Source: Psilocybe azurescens (lineage: Eukaryota > Basidiomycota > Agaricomycetes > Agaricales > Agrocybaceae). Taken from it: a stretch of 64,000 bases of DNA. Location of the stretch: assembly GCA_023853785.1 (NCBI GenBank), contig JAJIRX010000704.1:124001-188000 (forward strand). The letters run 5' to 3'. How positions within the stretch are numbered: the first letter of the stretch is position 1; every line of letters starts with the position of its first letter. Shown in pieces: positions 1 to 12,161 of the stretch. Made by a program: the position numbers and the translations under genes. The notes beneath the pieces were generated by a model. The model saw only the letters and a list, made by a program, of their open reading frames with translations. It did no database searches and was not told the origin of the DNA.

Positions 1-258
1 CAGGCAGTGTAGCCATCGAGTTATAAATGACTTCGCTAGCAACGGTGGTATTAAGGTAGTTAAAAGGCCGCCTCTTCAGCAAACGTACTTCCTTCTATTT
101 AGCTTCAAGGCATCTCTTTCTGCCCGGGTACGTTGATCTTAAAATTTCATCCAATCCCGTTCTTCATCTTGCCTTTCGACTACAGTTTCATTATTTTTTC
201 TATTAACATTTTACCCTTCTCACATCAGCATCAATCCCCGCGTATTGCAGTACATGGA
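1..258. other. Upstream region of RasGEF copy 1
   Basis: Pyrimidine-rich sequence before the first in-frame ATG. It may include a 5' untranslated region or an unrecognised first exon. Confidence 0.4.
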
Positions 259-2006
259 ATGCTCGCCTTGGACAAACCATTTGCTTTCGAACTACTTCTT
301 CGCAAGCTTGTGTATCTACTTTCTCTGGGCCCTAGTAAATCTAGTGTCGGAACACAAACAGAGGCAGGTGAAATGCAGCAGAGGCCAAGCGCCTCTTTTC
401 TGTCTCCCACTACATACACTTTCTCGACTAGTGATTTGGGATCTAGTCAATCTCCCGTCCCGCTTCTACTTGGTCCCTTGGATGACAGATCTCCATGGAC
501 ACCGTCAGACCACAGTTCATTGAGGGATAATGTGGAATATAGGAATGGTCATCTCGTTGGTGCGACGCTGTCCGTCCTTATGAAGAGAATGACTCCGGTT
601 AATCCCCCAGTTGATCCAACATTTTCTAACGTCTTCTTCCTCACCTTTCGACTTTTTTCAACCCCTAAAGACCTTGCCGATGCCCTTACAGATCGATATG
701 GTCTCTCACCCCCTAAAAACCTGTCCCAGGAGGATTTCGACTACTGGCAACGAGAAATAGGAACTCCGATACGTCGTCAGGTTTTTAAATTCATTAATAC
801 TTGGTTGGAGGACTACTGGCTGCCAGATGTTGACGATGGCGCTCTTCCAGTCTTGAAGTCATTATTGAGTAGGCGCTCACCTAGGGATTTGCCTCCGTGG
901 TCAGCACATGTGGTCCAGAATCTCCTGCATAAGCGTACTCTAAGCGACATTAACACCAATATCGATGCAAAAATTCAAACCTTGGATTCTTTCTCAACCG
1001 ACTGGAGGAGGCTCAAAGACCAAAGGTCCATATGTCTAACTGGCTGCGCTCCTCCTTGAGGAAAGGAAAATTCAAGAGAATTTCTATCAAGGCTTTTGAT
1101 ACCGTAGAGCTGGCACGTCAGCTGACTATCTTGGAGTCAGAACTTTTCTGCGCAGTCCGACTAGATGACATTCTACGAACAGGAGCAGATGGTCTTACCC
1201 CGCCAAAAAGTATACAAGCGATCGACCAATTTGGTACTATAATAACGCGATGGGTGACGGAGAGCATTATCAACAAACACTACCGTCTCGCGGCACGAGC
1301 TCTTCTGGTTAAATTCTTCATCAAGGTTGCATATGTACGTTCAATTAGTACATTAATCCCTCTGAGAATAAGGAGTTGAAACCGCTAAATTTACAGAGCT
1401 GCGTGTCACTCAACAACTTCAGCACATCGTGGTCAATTCTGGCCGCTTTGAATTCCAGTCAAGTTTCGAGATTACAGTGGACATTTAATGTACGTAGTAT
1501 TTTCGATTGTATAAAATGCTTTACATTAATCACTTTTATATCCACATGCACAGAGTTTGCCCCAGAAACAAAAGAGACAGTTGAAATATTTGCGAAAGCT
1601 TCTTGATCATTCAAATAATCACTGCGAATATCGGAATAAACTAAAAGATGTAGTGACACCGGCCATACCTTGCTTGGGTAAGCACCGCTTTAATTTGATC
1701 TATTGAAGTTCTTCATCCAATCAACATATTACAGGCCTGTACATCATGGATGTAACATTTTGTCGGGATTGTTATCCATCGTATCGACGATCGTCCTCTG
1801 ATCCAAAGATGAGAGTCATCAATCTCAGCAAATATTATAGACTAGTGGATATTGTGCAAGGTCTGTTGCGTATACTCTTATCCGCCGACTATTTGTCTCA
1901 CGGTCGTCTAGATATCCAAAAGTTCCAAGTGTCCTACGACCTAGAAGCGGTACCAGGATTCCAAGACTACATTACCTCAGTATTCTCTCCGTATAAGCAA
2001 GCATGA
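259..2006 (+). CDS. RasGEF domain protein, tandem copy 1
   Basis: This is a Cdc25-type guanine nucleotide exchange factor that would activate a Ras-family GTPase. A RasGEF N-terminal module (about 525-860, with the FFLTFRLFS motif) is followed by the catalytic RasGEF domain (from about 1065; FDTVELARQLT and LNNFSTSWSIL). Inferred exons are 259-1334, 1397-1489, 1554-1677, 1735-1860 and 1912-2006; the 93-nt and 126-nt exons recur in copies 2 and 3. The reading frame slips by one base near 1015-1027 inside a conserved stretch. The first in-frame ATG is at 259, but 373 or an upstream exon is possible. Unlike copies 2 and 3, the protein ends directly after the RasGEF domain. The family call is firm; the 5' end is not. 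Confidence 0.82.
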
Positions 2007-2278
2007 ATTATGAAAACATATAGCCTTCTGCTCTCCACTTTATCCTACTCCTTCGCCAAAGACTTTTTCACAACATTTTAGATGGACAAAACCCAAAACA
2101 AACTCATCAAGGAATTGTATTTAATATCTAGAAAACAAGAAAACTGAAAACTAATATTATGAGATGTGGCGAAAGCCCAATGTTTCTGCTCTATTGACGA
2201 GGCCAATCAGAATTATGCACTTTGTCTCGTTATCGTAGCGAGCACGCGTCATGTCCCTATCATTGTCAAGGCGCGTCA

Positions 2279-2286
2279 ATTTAGAG
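2279..2286. repeat. hAT target-site duplication, left
   Basis: ATTTAGAG directly abuts the left terminal repeat and is identical to 5973-5980. Confidence 0.93.
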
Positions 2287-2287
2287 T

Positions 2288-2420
2288 AGGGACTAACACG
2301 GATTAGGCAAATCCGGTTACTACCCATGCACCGTAGTAACCGGATACTATTTTTAAGTATCCGTGGATATGTATAGGCAGAACCGCGGATACTACGGATA
2401 ATCCGCCATATTTAGACGTA
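2288..2420. repeat. Left subterminal repeats of the hAT element
   Basis: Several copies of CGGATAC, GTATCCG and related words lie within the first 130 bp of the element. The same words recur in the last 110 bp (about 5875-5960). Such clusters in hAT ends usually bind transposase; here that role is inferred. Confidence 0.6.
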
Positions 2421-2527
2421 GTTTAAAGCTCCGACATCAATCAATCAAAAATCATGGTTTCTCCGCTGTCAGATAATATGAGAGTCTGCTCTGTGTTGGG
2501 CTTCCCTTCCCTTGACCCTGCATCGTT

Positions 2528-5500
2528 ATGCCACCTCGAAAGGGTGGCCATCCAGCCATCCCTACTGCTGTCCCTGCTGCCAGAGATGGTGCCAGCAAGA
2601 GGACAAATATCTTTCCTATCCAACCTGGTCCCCCAGTGACTCCTACACGGCCTGGACCACACTCTGCATCTCCTGGAGAGGAATTTCCTGAACCTTCAAG
2701 CACATCAAGTGATGAGAGCGAGAGCCAAGGTCCTAAAAAATTATTCCAATTATTGTCTCACCAATCAAGCAGAGACATAATGCACCAGCTATTAACCGCC
2801 AAACCGATCTTCAAGTCTGGGGAATGTCTGATGATGACATTCTTGGTGTGTGGTTTAATTATTATAATATGTAAATGAGCTAATATATTATTTATGAGAT
2901 GCGGCAATTCTGTCCTGGCGTTCTCCAGTTTACGATCATTTCAATGTTTCGCTGCAGCAAAATTTTGACAAATTTGGGAAACCCGTCTCAATGACGTATG
3001 TTTTCAAATGCAAAACTCATCCTGAGCACCATGCCAGTATTTTTACACAACTACGAATGAAAACTGGAGATGGTACAAGCAATCTACAGAAGAGTATGGA
3101 TATGTGTCTGAAAAAGCAGGGAAAACTACGTGATAAGCCTGTTGCTGCTTCTATCCCCTACTCACAAGCTGCTCACCGTGCTCTTATTGCTTTGCGTTGT
3201 GCCAAGGATGCTTGTCCATTCAATATAATCTTGGATGAGGATTATCTTGCTGAAATTGAGATGCTTCGACCAGGAACCAGTGTTCCACATCCAGTAACTG
3301 TTCAGCGTGATCTTCTTCACATTTATGAACAAGCAGCAATTGAAGTATGAAATTATTTTATGGTAATTCCAAATTCTGGGTAATTTCAAATTTGTGACTG
3401 AAGTGTTTCTTAGCAAATTAATAACATTGTCTATCTTGTGCTTGATGGCTGGACCTCACCTTTGGTCTCATCATACCTTGGGTTGGTTGTAGTCTGGTTT
3501 GATCAAGGAATAATCCATCGTGCCATTCTTGAATTTATACGGTATCTTTGCACAATTTTTACATTCACTTTTGAATGCTGATTAAGTTGATAAAATAGGT
3601 TAACTCGAAAACATGATGGACGGTATTTAGCAGCTGTGACTGCTGATTGTGTAAAACGTTTTGGCCTTGACAAAAAGTAAGCAAATAAGCAAGATAATTT
3701 TTTTCAAATTGCTCAGAACATTGTTGATAGCTGTTTGGAATTTGCATGGACAATGCTTCCAACTGCAACAAGCTTGCTCAAATTCTTCCTGAATTTCTGC
3801 CTGACTTTCCGGGTATGGATGCTCGTCTTCGGTGTTTAGCACATATATTCAATTTGATTGCAAAGGTATTAATATTTCTCTTCTCTTTTTAGTTTAGAAT
3901 TAATTTAAATTATATTTTGCAGATCTTCATATCATTTTTTTCAAAAAGCCCAAACTCAAGAAGTCTGTGAAAGTTACTTTGGAAGGTAGTGATGATGAAG
4001 AATATATTCTTGATGAAGGGGATGGAGAAACAGAGGATCAGGATATTGCTGCAATAGAGGAGGCAGTGGTAGATGCAGAGGATGATGGTGGAGATGATGG
4101 TCAGGTGGCTCATGATAATGCTGTGGTAAGATCTTTGCGTGATATTGCAATAGAGGAAATGGGTAGGAAAGGGGTAATGATGAGTTCAGAAGAGGAAAAA
4201 ATGGCACTCCAGCTTTTTCCTGCAGTAATGTTTCTATTTAAAATTGGCCTGTTGCTTTCTAATATATTTTTTAGGTCTCTGGGCTTGCACGCCGGGTCCA
4301 TGATAATACAACCCTCAATGAGAAATTTCAGCATCTCATTGACCAGGATCCAAATCAACAATCTAACAAGCGAGCTCTGGATAGGGCGTGTTGCAACCCG
4401 ATGGAACACCGACTTTGATTGTCTTGCAGCTCATTTGCATTTTAAAAGTATTGTTCAGTCCCTGACAGCAGTGTCTGAAAACAAGTTGAAGGCATATCAT
4501 CTTTCTGAGAAGCAGTGGCAACTTGCAAGTGATGTACAAGAGGTCCTGAAGGTGAGTTATTTAATGTCACTGATTTTATATATTTTAAATCACCTTGTTA
4601 TATTTTTTTATAGCTTTTCAAGGATGTTACACTCCTATTTTCTAAAGCTGAGGTTCCTCTTATTGTCGATGCCCTTCCTATGCTGTATCGTGTGCGTGAC
4701 AGCTTAGTTGCTGCTGTTGAGGACAAGCCCCAAAATATTCCAACACCTGATTCTGACTCTGATTCCGACATTTCTGATCCTGGTTCACTGGTTCAAGAAA
4801 CTCCTGCAGTTATTCGGATTGCTGCACATGCTGCTGTTCTACTTATTGACAAATATATGGATCTGACTTGGGATTGTGAAATTTATGTTATATCAATCGG
4901 TATGAGATCTTTTCTTATTCTTTCATCTACACACAGTTAATCAAATTACAGTGATGTGCCCTGACCACAAGCTTATTTGGCTAAAAAGCGAAAAGAAATT
5001 GATGCAAAGAAGTTGAAGACCATCAAGAAACTAGTTTTAAATCGATGGCAAACAACATATGCTGTTGAGGAAGCTAATGTTCGTGCTCCAAAGCAAAGGA
5101 GAAACAAAGTAATTTTCATATATTTTTGTGCATCCTATTATTAATTAATGCTCTATTAGGACGAGTCGAAATGGGCTGCTCCAGAGAATCAAGGTACCCG
5201 AAGATCAAAAACATTAAATCAATACCCCGAGGATCACATTCAAACTTACCTTGAGGATGATCCAATTCCATCAAATGTAATTGAAGAAGCTGGTGGCTAC
5301 ATGAAGTATTGATTTAATGCAAGCAAGAATCACCCACTTCTTGCTAAAATGGGACAAGACTTCTGTTCTGCACCAGGTTTTTATTCAAACTTCTATTAGA
5401 AATATTAAACTGACCATTAAACAACAGCAACATCTGTGGATGCTGAAAGAGCATTTTCGACTGGCCGTTGTCAAGTCAATCACATGCAACATAATATGAG

Positions 5501-5621
5501 CTCTCAAACATTCAAAGCTCGTATGGCATTAGGTTCATGGGCTAAGACCCCTATTTTTCCAAAGTTCTCAGAAGTGACTGAATGGGTAAAGCTGAGGATG
5601 AGGTCAGAAGGTGAAGATTGA
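2528..5621 (+). pseudogene. hAT transposase, broken
   Basis: Blocks typical of fungal hAT transposases appear in order. They are a zinc-finger-like N-terminal part (about 2990-3080), VYLVLDGWTSP followed by a YLGLVVVWF core (about 3430-3500), an RCLAHIFNLIAK block (about 3828-3865), a TRWNTDFDCLAAHL block (about 4395-4440) and the C-terminal dimerisation region with SVDAERAFSTGR (about 5430-5470). Short A/T-rich introns separate some blocks. The coding path is broken by a shift near 4380-4390 and by a TGA at 5310-5312 where the family usually has Trp. The product is therefore probably not functional, unless some breaks are consensus errors like those seen elsewhere in the window. Confidence 0.85.
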
Positions 5622-5972
5622 AAATAACTATCAGCAAGAATGTAAATTGAACCTTGTCACCTTTACTGTGTAAAAATTACAACTATTTTGGCTTATATTT
5701 TGCTATATTTAAATTCTACTGCTCTTTCTCTTTCCAATGCACCCAAATATGAGCAAAACGGACAATAATTGGCTATAGGGGATGGAATTTAATCCATGAA
5801 CTACTTTACTAACATGTCGCCGCCGCCAAGCCGCTGCCAAGCCGCCGCTGCTACCCCCTTGGGGCACGGGTCTTAAACGGATTAGTGTATCCGAGCCGTA
5901 TCCGAACCGTATTTGGCAAATATCCGCGGTTCGGATACGGATACTACCCGGATAGATCCGAGTTAGTCCCTA

Positions 5973-5980
5973 ATTTAGAG
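5973..5980. repeat. hAT target-site duplication, right
   Basis: ATTTAGAG directly follows the right terminal repeat and is identical to 2279-2286. The exact match argues for a fairly recent insertion or little decay. Confidence 0.93.
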
Positions 5981-6382
5981 TACATGCATCACGTGTACTA
6001 AATATTCAAAACTGCCATCAACAGTGTTACATCACCCAATGCATCGATCAACAACCGTGACCATCTTGGACTAGATCGACATCGCCTTGACATGCACAGC
6101 GCCGAATCTTACAATAGAACTAACGGCCACCTTGTAGTTGGGTCTCGACCATCACCATTCAACACCTTTCTACTATTATATTCGTGGCTGCCCATGTATG
6201 TTCCCTCAAAAATCCACTCCACTGCCTCTGCATCGCTGATGGGACTTAAGCTTCAATAGCACTCCAAGGCTTGGGTGCACTTAGGACAAAAGCATCCTGA
6301 AAGAGAGCTCTATTAAAAGTCAGATGGTAGTCTAGCGGCAGTGAGCCTTCTAACTAGTTTACACTACACATCTACCATCGAA
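5981..6382. other. Intergenic region upstream of RasGEF copy 2
   Basis: About 400 bp between the transposon and the next start codon. It would hold the promoter of RasGEF copy 2. I see no clear TATA box or RNA gene. Confidence 0.5.
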
Positions 6383-8596
6383 ATGGCTGCTCAACTCTCC
6401 CCAATTCCGGAATCCTCCGAACTTGATATTGCAGTCATGGAGCCTGGTGATCACTCGCAAAGAGATGACAATGTATCTATCATTTCAATCATCACTGCCT
6501 CATCATCCGACGACATCAACCATTCTCCCCATCTACGCCAAACACATCTGTTGAGGGACAGCTTCCAAATTCGCCATCGTCGAGTTCTTTTGGTGCAAAC
6601 CCAGGAAAAAGTTCGACGTCCGAAGACCCAGATGTTGCTGATCCATTTATGTGGATCTTCGATCCCGATCACCTCCCCGATGATGTTGTATTTGTGGGTG
6701 GTGAACTCGTTGGCGCGACCATGGAGGCATTGGTCGAGAGGTTGACCCCACTGGAGGACCCTATATTCATTGCTACCTTCTTCCTGACTTTCAGGCTTTA
6801 TTGCTCTCCCTCAAGACTTGCCGAACTTTTAGATGCTCGCTATAAGATCCAACCCCCGCCTCGGGCAACGGCGATGGAGGCACTTTTATGGCAAGAGCAA
6901 AAGGTTCTGAAGTTCGACAAGGAACATTGGAATTTGTCTTTAAATGGCTCGAGGAGTATTGGCAACCTAGAGTCGATGACTCCGCATTTCCAGCCTTAAC
7001 AAGGCTTACATCCAGATGCTTGAGTGACGATACTTCAAGCATCACCAGGCAGTCGCTTACGTATCCTGTCTTGAATCTCCTCAATTTACGCATTCAAGGT
7101 GAACTGAAGACTCCAGGAACAAAGATTCAGCTCAGGCCACACGCATTTGATACTCTGACGGATGACACTCCTAAACGCAGAATCACAAAAACGTTGCTAA
7201 AGCCTCTCCGGAACAAGGATTTTACAGGTATATCATTTATGGATTTCGATGCCGTCGAGCTAGCCCGCCAGCTTACCCTTATGGAATCCAAACTGTACTG
7301 CGCTATTTCTCAAGATGAGCTGCTGAATCATGCACGAGACAGACCTAATTCATCTCAAAGCATCGATGCTTTTGTGTCTTTCGGACTTACAGTCAGACAT
7401 TGGGTTTCTGAAAGCATTCTCCACGAGCTTAACATCAGAAGGCGAGCATGGATAATTGGGTTCTTCGCAAAAATTGCAGACGTGAGTCGCTCTCCGTCAA
7501 ACTGATTGCCAGCTTACTTATCGCTCTGTAAAGAGCTGCGTTAGGCTAAACAATTTTAGCACATCGCGCTCAATCATAACAGCCTTGGATTCGCCAGTAA
7601 TTTCATCCCTGCATCTGGCTCAGTCGGTAACCCATATGTTTTTAATATATGCCAGCCACATTGTTTGACTGACGCATAATTTCGTAGGCCTTGTCTGTAG
7701 ATACGAAAGCGCACTTCGAAATATTAAAAGAGTTCCATAATTACAAGGAATTTCGCAGTGCTGTGTCTGTCAAAGAGTGTCCTTCGGTACCATTCTTGGG
7801 TGAGAGATATTTAACAACATTACGCTTCTGTTATCCTTACCGCAATCATTAAACAGGCTTGTATCTTTCGTCCATTACTTTCCATCGAGAATCTTATCCC
7901 ACCCATCGTGTATCACCATCTGCTGGGAACAAGAAGCTTATTGATTTGAGTAAACATTCCAAACTTGGGGAGATTTTGGAAGGCACGTATTGAAATTCAA
8001 TGCATTTCTAGAGTATCGGCGTATGTTCAACCACTTGCAGATTTCCGACGTTTTCAGGTTCCTTACGACCTAAGGCCAATACCAGAGCTTCAGTTCTATC
8101 TTGAAGAGGTGGCTTTCAAAGTAGCCAGACATCTCGAAAACAATCAGATACTCGGTGACAGAATCAACAAGCCTGCACAGCCGCCCGTCAAGGTGTCACT
8201 CGAAGACCGCAAACGGGCTTTCCTCAAGCGCCTTCAAATCTCCGTACCTTCTGGGTAGGCAATACGAGTACCCATATTCAAATTTGACTGATTTCCGATT
8301 TGCATAGTCAAACAAAAGATTCGGACGGAGAAACAACCCCGACTGAAGCTACAACATTTGCTAGTTTTATCAACCGTCTCAAACAGACGCCCGGGCCCTT
8401 CCCAGGCCCAGTACCCTCACACCAATCAATTAGCTCAAATTATTCATCATCGGTCGGGACGATCTATTCGAACCCACACTCGAGCATCGGAACATTGGAC
8501 TATGGGTTTCATTACACCAGACGCGCAATCTCGCAAGATTCGGAGGCAATGGCGGGGTGGCAGTGGAAGCAATCCGAGTCGGAAAATTATATTTGA
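6383..8596 (+). CDS. RasGEF domain protein, tandem copy 2
   Basis: Second Ras exchange factor of the array. The start ATG at 6383 leads a short exon (6383-6472), then an inferred 83-nt intron. The RasGEF N-module (about 6655-7000, FFLTFRLYCSP) and catalytic domain (DFDAVELARQLTLMES, about 7228-7270) follow. Later exons are 7534-7626 (93 nt), 7688-7799 (112 nt), 7857-7982 (126 nt), 8041-8254 and 8308-8596. The 7983-8040 intron has a GC donor. A one-base shift lies at about 6899-6905 beside an A run. The C-terminal tail carries DYGFHYTRRAISQDS, which matches copy 3. Family is certain; whether the gene is intact depends on the shift. Confidence 0.84.
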
Positions 8597-9001
8597 ACTT
8601 GGGCATACTGTACCTTGTGTTCACCATTTTACTGAATTTTTTCTTCTCTCCCAAACTTAGTATGTTTGTAACAATTTCTTTGGAGTATATATATTGTCAC
8701 TTTTGGTAATTCACGCATGCATGTACTTACAACGGACGGACGGCCCATGGCGGCAGCACGTGTGTGATCGCTGTGATGCAAGTGGGAATGCCGAGTCCCG
8801 ACAGATATTTCTGAATCCTTGGAAGTTGACCCTGGCAAAGGCAATGCCCATCTGTGGCAGTGGATCTCCCAGGATGTTGAAACTTGACAACCGGTAATCT
8901 GTTCAGGTTCAATACCAATCCTTTGCTTGGAGCGGCGAACTTCACCAACTTGTTGGCTAATCCAGGCCGTTGAAACCAGCGTCTCTTTTCACATCGGCGT
9001 C

Positions 9002-11477
9002 ATGAACGACTCGCATGATAGTGAAGCGTCCACTGTGAGCTCTCTATCGCCTTTCAATGGGTGGTGATTAAGTGGTCGTCTCACTCACGTTGCGTTTAGG
9101 CGTTTAATTTAAGCGGCGAACAGTCGCAAGAAGTCGACGTCTACCCACTAGTAGACCTGGAAGACCTACGGCAGGGCTTGAAGAACTTGGAGCATGCGGT
9201 TATTACCAATCGTCTATCCCTCATTCAAACATCGACTGCACGCGTCACTTACTGCGTTAAAACCATATTACACGCAACAGAGTTTTTGCAAAATTCAAGT
9301 AACTCCGCCCTCTTTCAGCGCTTCGCAAAGTTGGCACAACAACGCCTGCACGTATTAGCCATGCTGGAGACGCTCGTAACGCAGTCCCAAAACGTCTTAA
9401 GGGAAGACATTCTCGAAGATGAACTGGAACTGGAAACTGTATATCTGCTGGGCAGTAGCGAACAAATTCTATCGCTGGTGCAGGAATTTATATTTACAGC
9501 CGACGAGTATGGAATCCACGCAGGCGGCAAGCCCAATTCACGACAGACTCTTTCGATCGAATACGAGATCCTGGTTTCCAATGCCCTGGAACAAGCGCAT
9601 ACGCTTACAGAATCAAAACCCGCCTCCTTCTCTCTATTTCAAAGAGAGGATATGGAATATAACGTGGATGGCTTTCTCCTCGGTGGAACTATTGGTGCAC
9701 TAGTTGAGGAAATGACCCCCATGATACTCTGGTTGATCAGGCCTTCCTGGCTACCTTTTTTGACATTCAGACTGTTTTCCTCTCCAGCGGAGCTACTCGA
9801 AAATGCTATCTTGCGATGGAACTTGAAACCACCATCCAATATATCGAAGGAGCGGCTACACATGTGGCAACACCGGAAATGGATTCCGGTACGGTTGCGT
9901 GTCCTCAATTTAATTAAAACTTGGATTCTATACCACTGGGAATCATCTGACGACTCAGTTCTTCCTCTCTTGGAAACCTTTCTCAGGGAAACCGCTGACT
10001 TTCTCGAGAAATCAAAGACCATATCATTGGATTTACTGCAGATTGTTTCGCAGCGTTTGAGGCCATTAGGCGATATCCCACGAAAACGTGCACGCGGCCT
10101 TTCTGAGTCAAGACTGGACCCCAAACTACAGTTAAGTATTACATCGCCGACTAGAAGGCCTTCAATCAACCAAGTCCTTCCATTTCCCGCTCCCTTCATA
10201 ACCAAGACCCTCCTTACTTCTCTACAAAAGAAAGAATTCGGAACCATATCCATAATTTTCTTCGACCCCCTCGAGTTCGCTCGTCAGTTAACCATTATGC
10301 AATCAAATCTCTTCTGCGCCCTTCTGCCATCGGAGATTATAGGAACGGACCAGACGAGTGATAAGCCAGCCAGAAGTGTGATAGCTGTTACGTCGTTGAG
10401 TACAGCGATCACCAAATGGGTTTCTGAGACTATTCATAGAGAACCTGAAAATAAAAAGACTAAACGCTTGATCAAGTATTTCCTGCAGCTTGCTAATGTA
10501 AGTACATTGCTTTAAATTGCGATAAAAGAACCTTTTCTCATTGCGATATTCTCCAGTGCTGCGTGGAATTAAACAACTTTGCCTCATTTCGTTCAATCCT
10601 GACAGCTTTGAATTCAATCGATACGACACGGTCGCAGCTAATGCGGTCTGTAAGTAAAACTCGCAATTTCTTTTCGGCAATACTACTTACATGAAATATT
10701 TTCTCCAGGGCTTGCCTCAGAAACAAAAGGAACAATTCGATAGCCTGAACCTCCTTGCAAATTCGCACCAATATCAACGTAGGCTCGCCGAAACGACGCC
10801 CCCGCCATTCCGATTTTGAGTGCGTATACCAAACGCACTTCATTAAATCTTTAAATTGATTCCTGACGACGATTCTCGTTTGAAGCCCTCCATATGGCTG
10901 ATATCGTTTCCTGCCAAAATAGCCTTCCTTCGCATGTCAGCTCCACACACTACCCGACCAAAAACTTATTAATTTCAGCAAATATCGAAAGATTGCTAAA
11001 ATTGTTCAAAGTAAGTTTAAAACGTTAAGACTACGCTTATATCTCATTTCTCCCTGAATAAATATATTCAATTTAGATATGCTGGTCCTCCAAGTCCCTT
11101 ACAGCCTCAAGCCCATACCAGAAATTCAGGATTACATGCACTCTATTTTCACCGTCACGAACGCCATACAATCCACATCCGATGAGCCCCAATACCGTAA
11201 CTCGCTTCCCAAATCCAGTTCCAGAAATGACACAAATAATCCATTCGTGGCTAAAAGCTCCAGCTCATCCAAGCCAGAAACCGAGCCTGACCGCGAGGAT
11301 ATGTCGGTGATTGGCATAAACCCAACAGACATTTCAATTTATTCTATCCCTTCTTCGCGAACAGCCTCCACAGACTATGGCATCTTCTATACCCGACACG
11401 CGTGTTCACAAGACTCTTTCGGATCTCAGTGGTGGGCGGATTCGCCGGAAAGCAATCCGCCACCCATCAACGTCTAA
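9002..11477 (+). CDS. RasGEF domain protein, tandem copy 3
   Basis: Third and longest RasGEF. The first exon (9002-9034, MNDSHDSEAST) is joined over a 65-nt intron to a long exon (9100-10497). That exon holds a helical N-terminal region (to about 9650), the RasGEF N-module and the start of the catalytic domain (FDPLEFARQLTIMQS). Further exons are 10557-10649 (93 nt), 10709-10819 (111 nt), 10886-11010 (125 nt) and 11077-11477. The 111 and 125 nt exons are each one base short of the copy-2 equivalents (112 and 126), exactly where the frame breaks. A run of five C at 9716-9720 and a T run at 9756-9761 also disrupt the conserved N-module. The tail carries DYGIFYTRHACSQDS. The protein is probably intact in the real genome. 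Confidence 0.84.
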
Positions 11478-12161
11478 GCTAAAATGCTCCGCACTGGAAA
11501 CGCGAAAGTTGTAAGTACAGACAATTTCCTGTGTACAGTAGAGAGAAACCATGCCCGTGCCGCAAACGGATCATATGTAAGATACAATGTAGGGGCTGGC
11601 CGCTGCATGGATACCATATTGTACATACTTGCTAGCAATGTACATAGGGAACCTTCGAAACCCCCAAAATACATTTGAGAGACACTGCGAAAAAGTGAAG
11701 AGGGAGGGAAAATGCTGATCGTGATATCATGGCAATGATGCAATCAAAGAAAGGATGACCTTTCGCAACTGATTGGATATTGATGGAAGTAATAAAAGAT
11801 GCATGACGTAGTGTACAGTTCATTTCGAGATTGCGCTGGAAAGGGGTCCAGGTTCGAGGATCCTCGGAGGATGAGTAGAATGGGTGAATCGTGGGAGACA
11901 GACGAACAGAACAGAGAGCCAAAAATTCGGTTAAGGACGATAAGCGATTGTGTTGTTGGGAAGGATGACGTGAAAAAGCAAACTGATGACAAATGCGATG
12001 GCTGGTGACAAAACAACGACGAGGGTAACAAGGAAACGCGATGAAGATGAGAGGGTCAGAATATCCGGGTTAAAATCCGCAATGATGAGAGAAACATTGA
12101 CTGAAGGTTTGGCAGATGGGCGGTTATCGACCAGAACGCGGGGTGCGGATACACGGACCGA

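Larger units (their letters stand above)
2287..5972 (+). mobile_element. hAT-family DNA transposon, degenerate
   Basis: This is a 3,686-bp element with imperfect terminal inverted repeats beginning TAGGGACTAAC and ending GTTAGTCCCTA. It is flanked by a perfect 8-bp duplication ATTTAGAG at 2279-2286 and 5973-5980, the target-site size of hAT elements. It encodes a recognisable but broken hAT transposase on the plus strand. Both ends carry clusters of CGGATAC/GTATCCG words, likely transposase-binding subterminal repeats. It lies in the space between RasGEF copies 1 and 2. Confidence 0.93.

Noticed and set aside
6473..6555. Frame change near 6530 in RasGEF copy 2 as another missing base
   Set aside because: A GT-AG intron of 83 nt fits the phase and avoids the need for an error.
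259..11477. RasGEF copies as true pseudogenes
   Set aside because: All breaks are one- or two-base losses at or near short runs and similar losses hit essential genes, so consensus error is more likely than decay.
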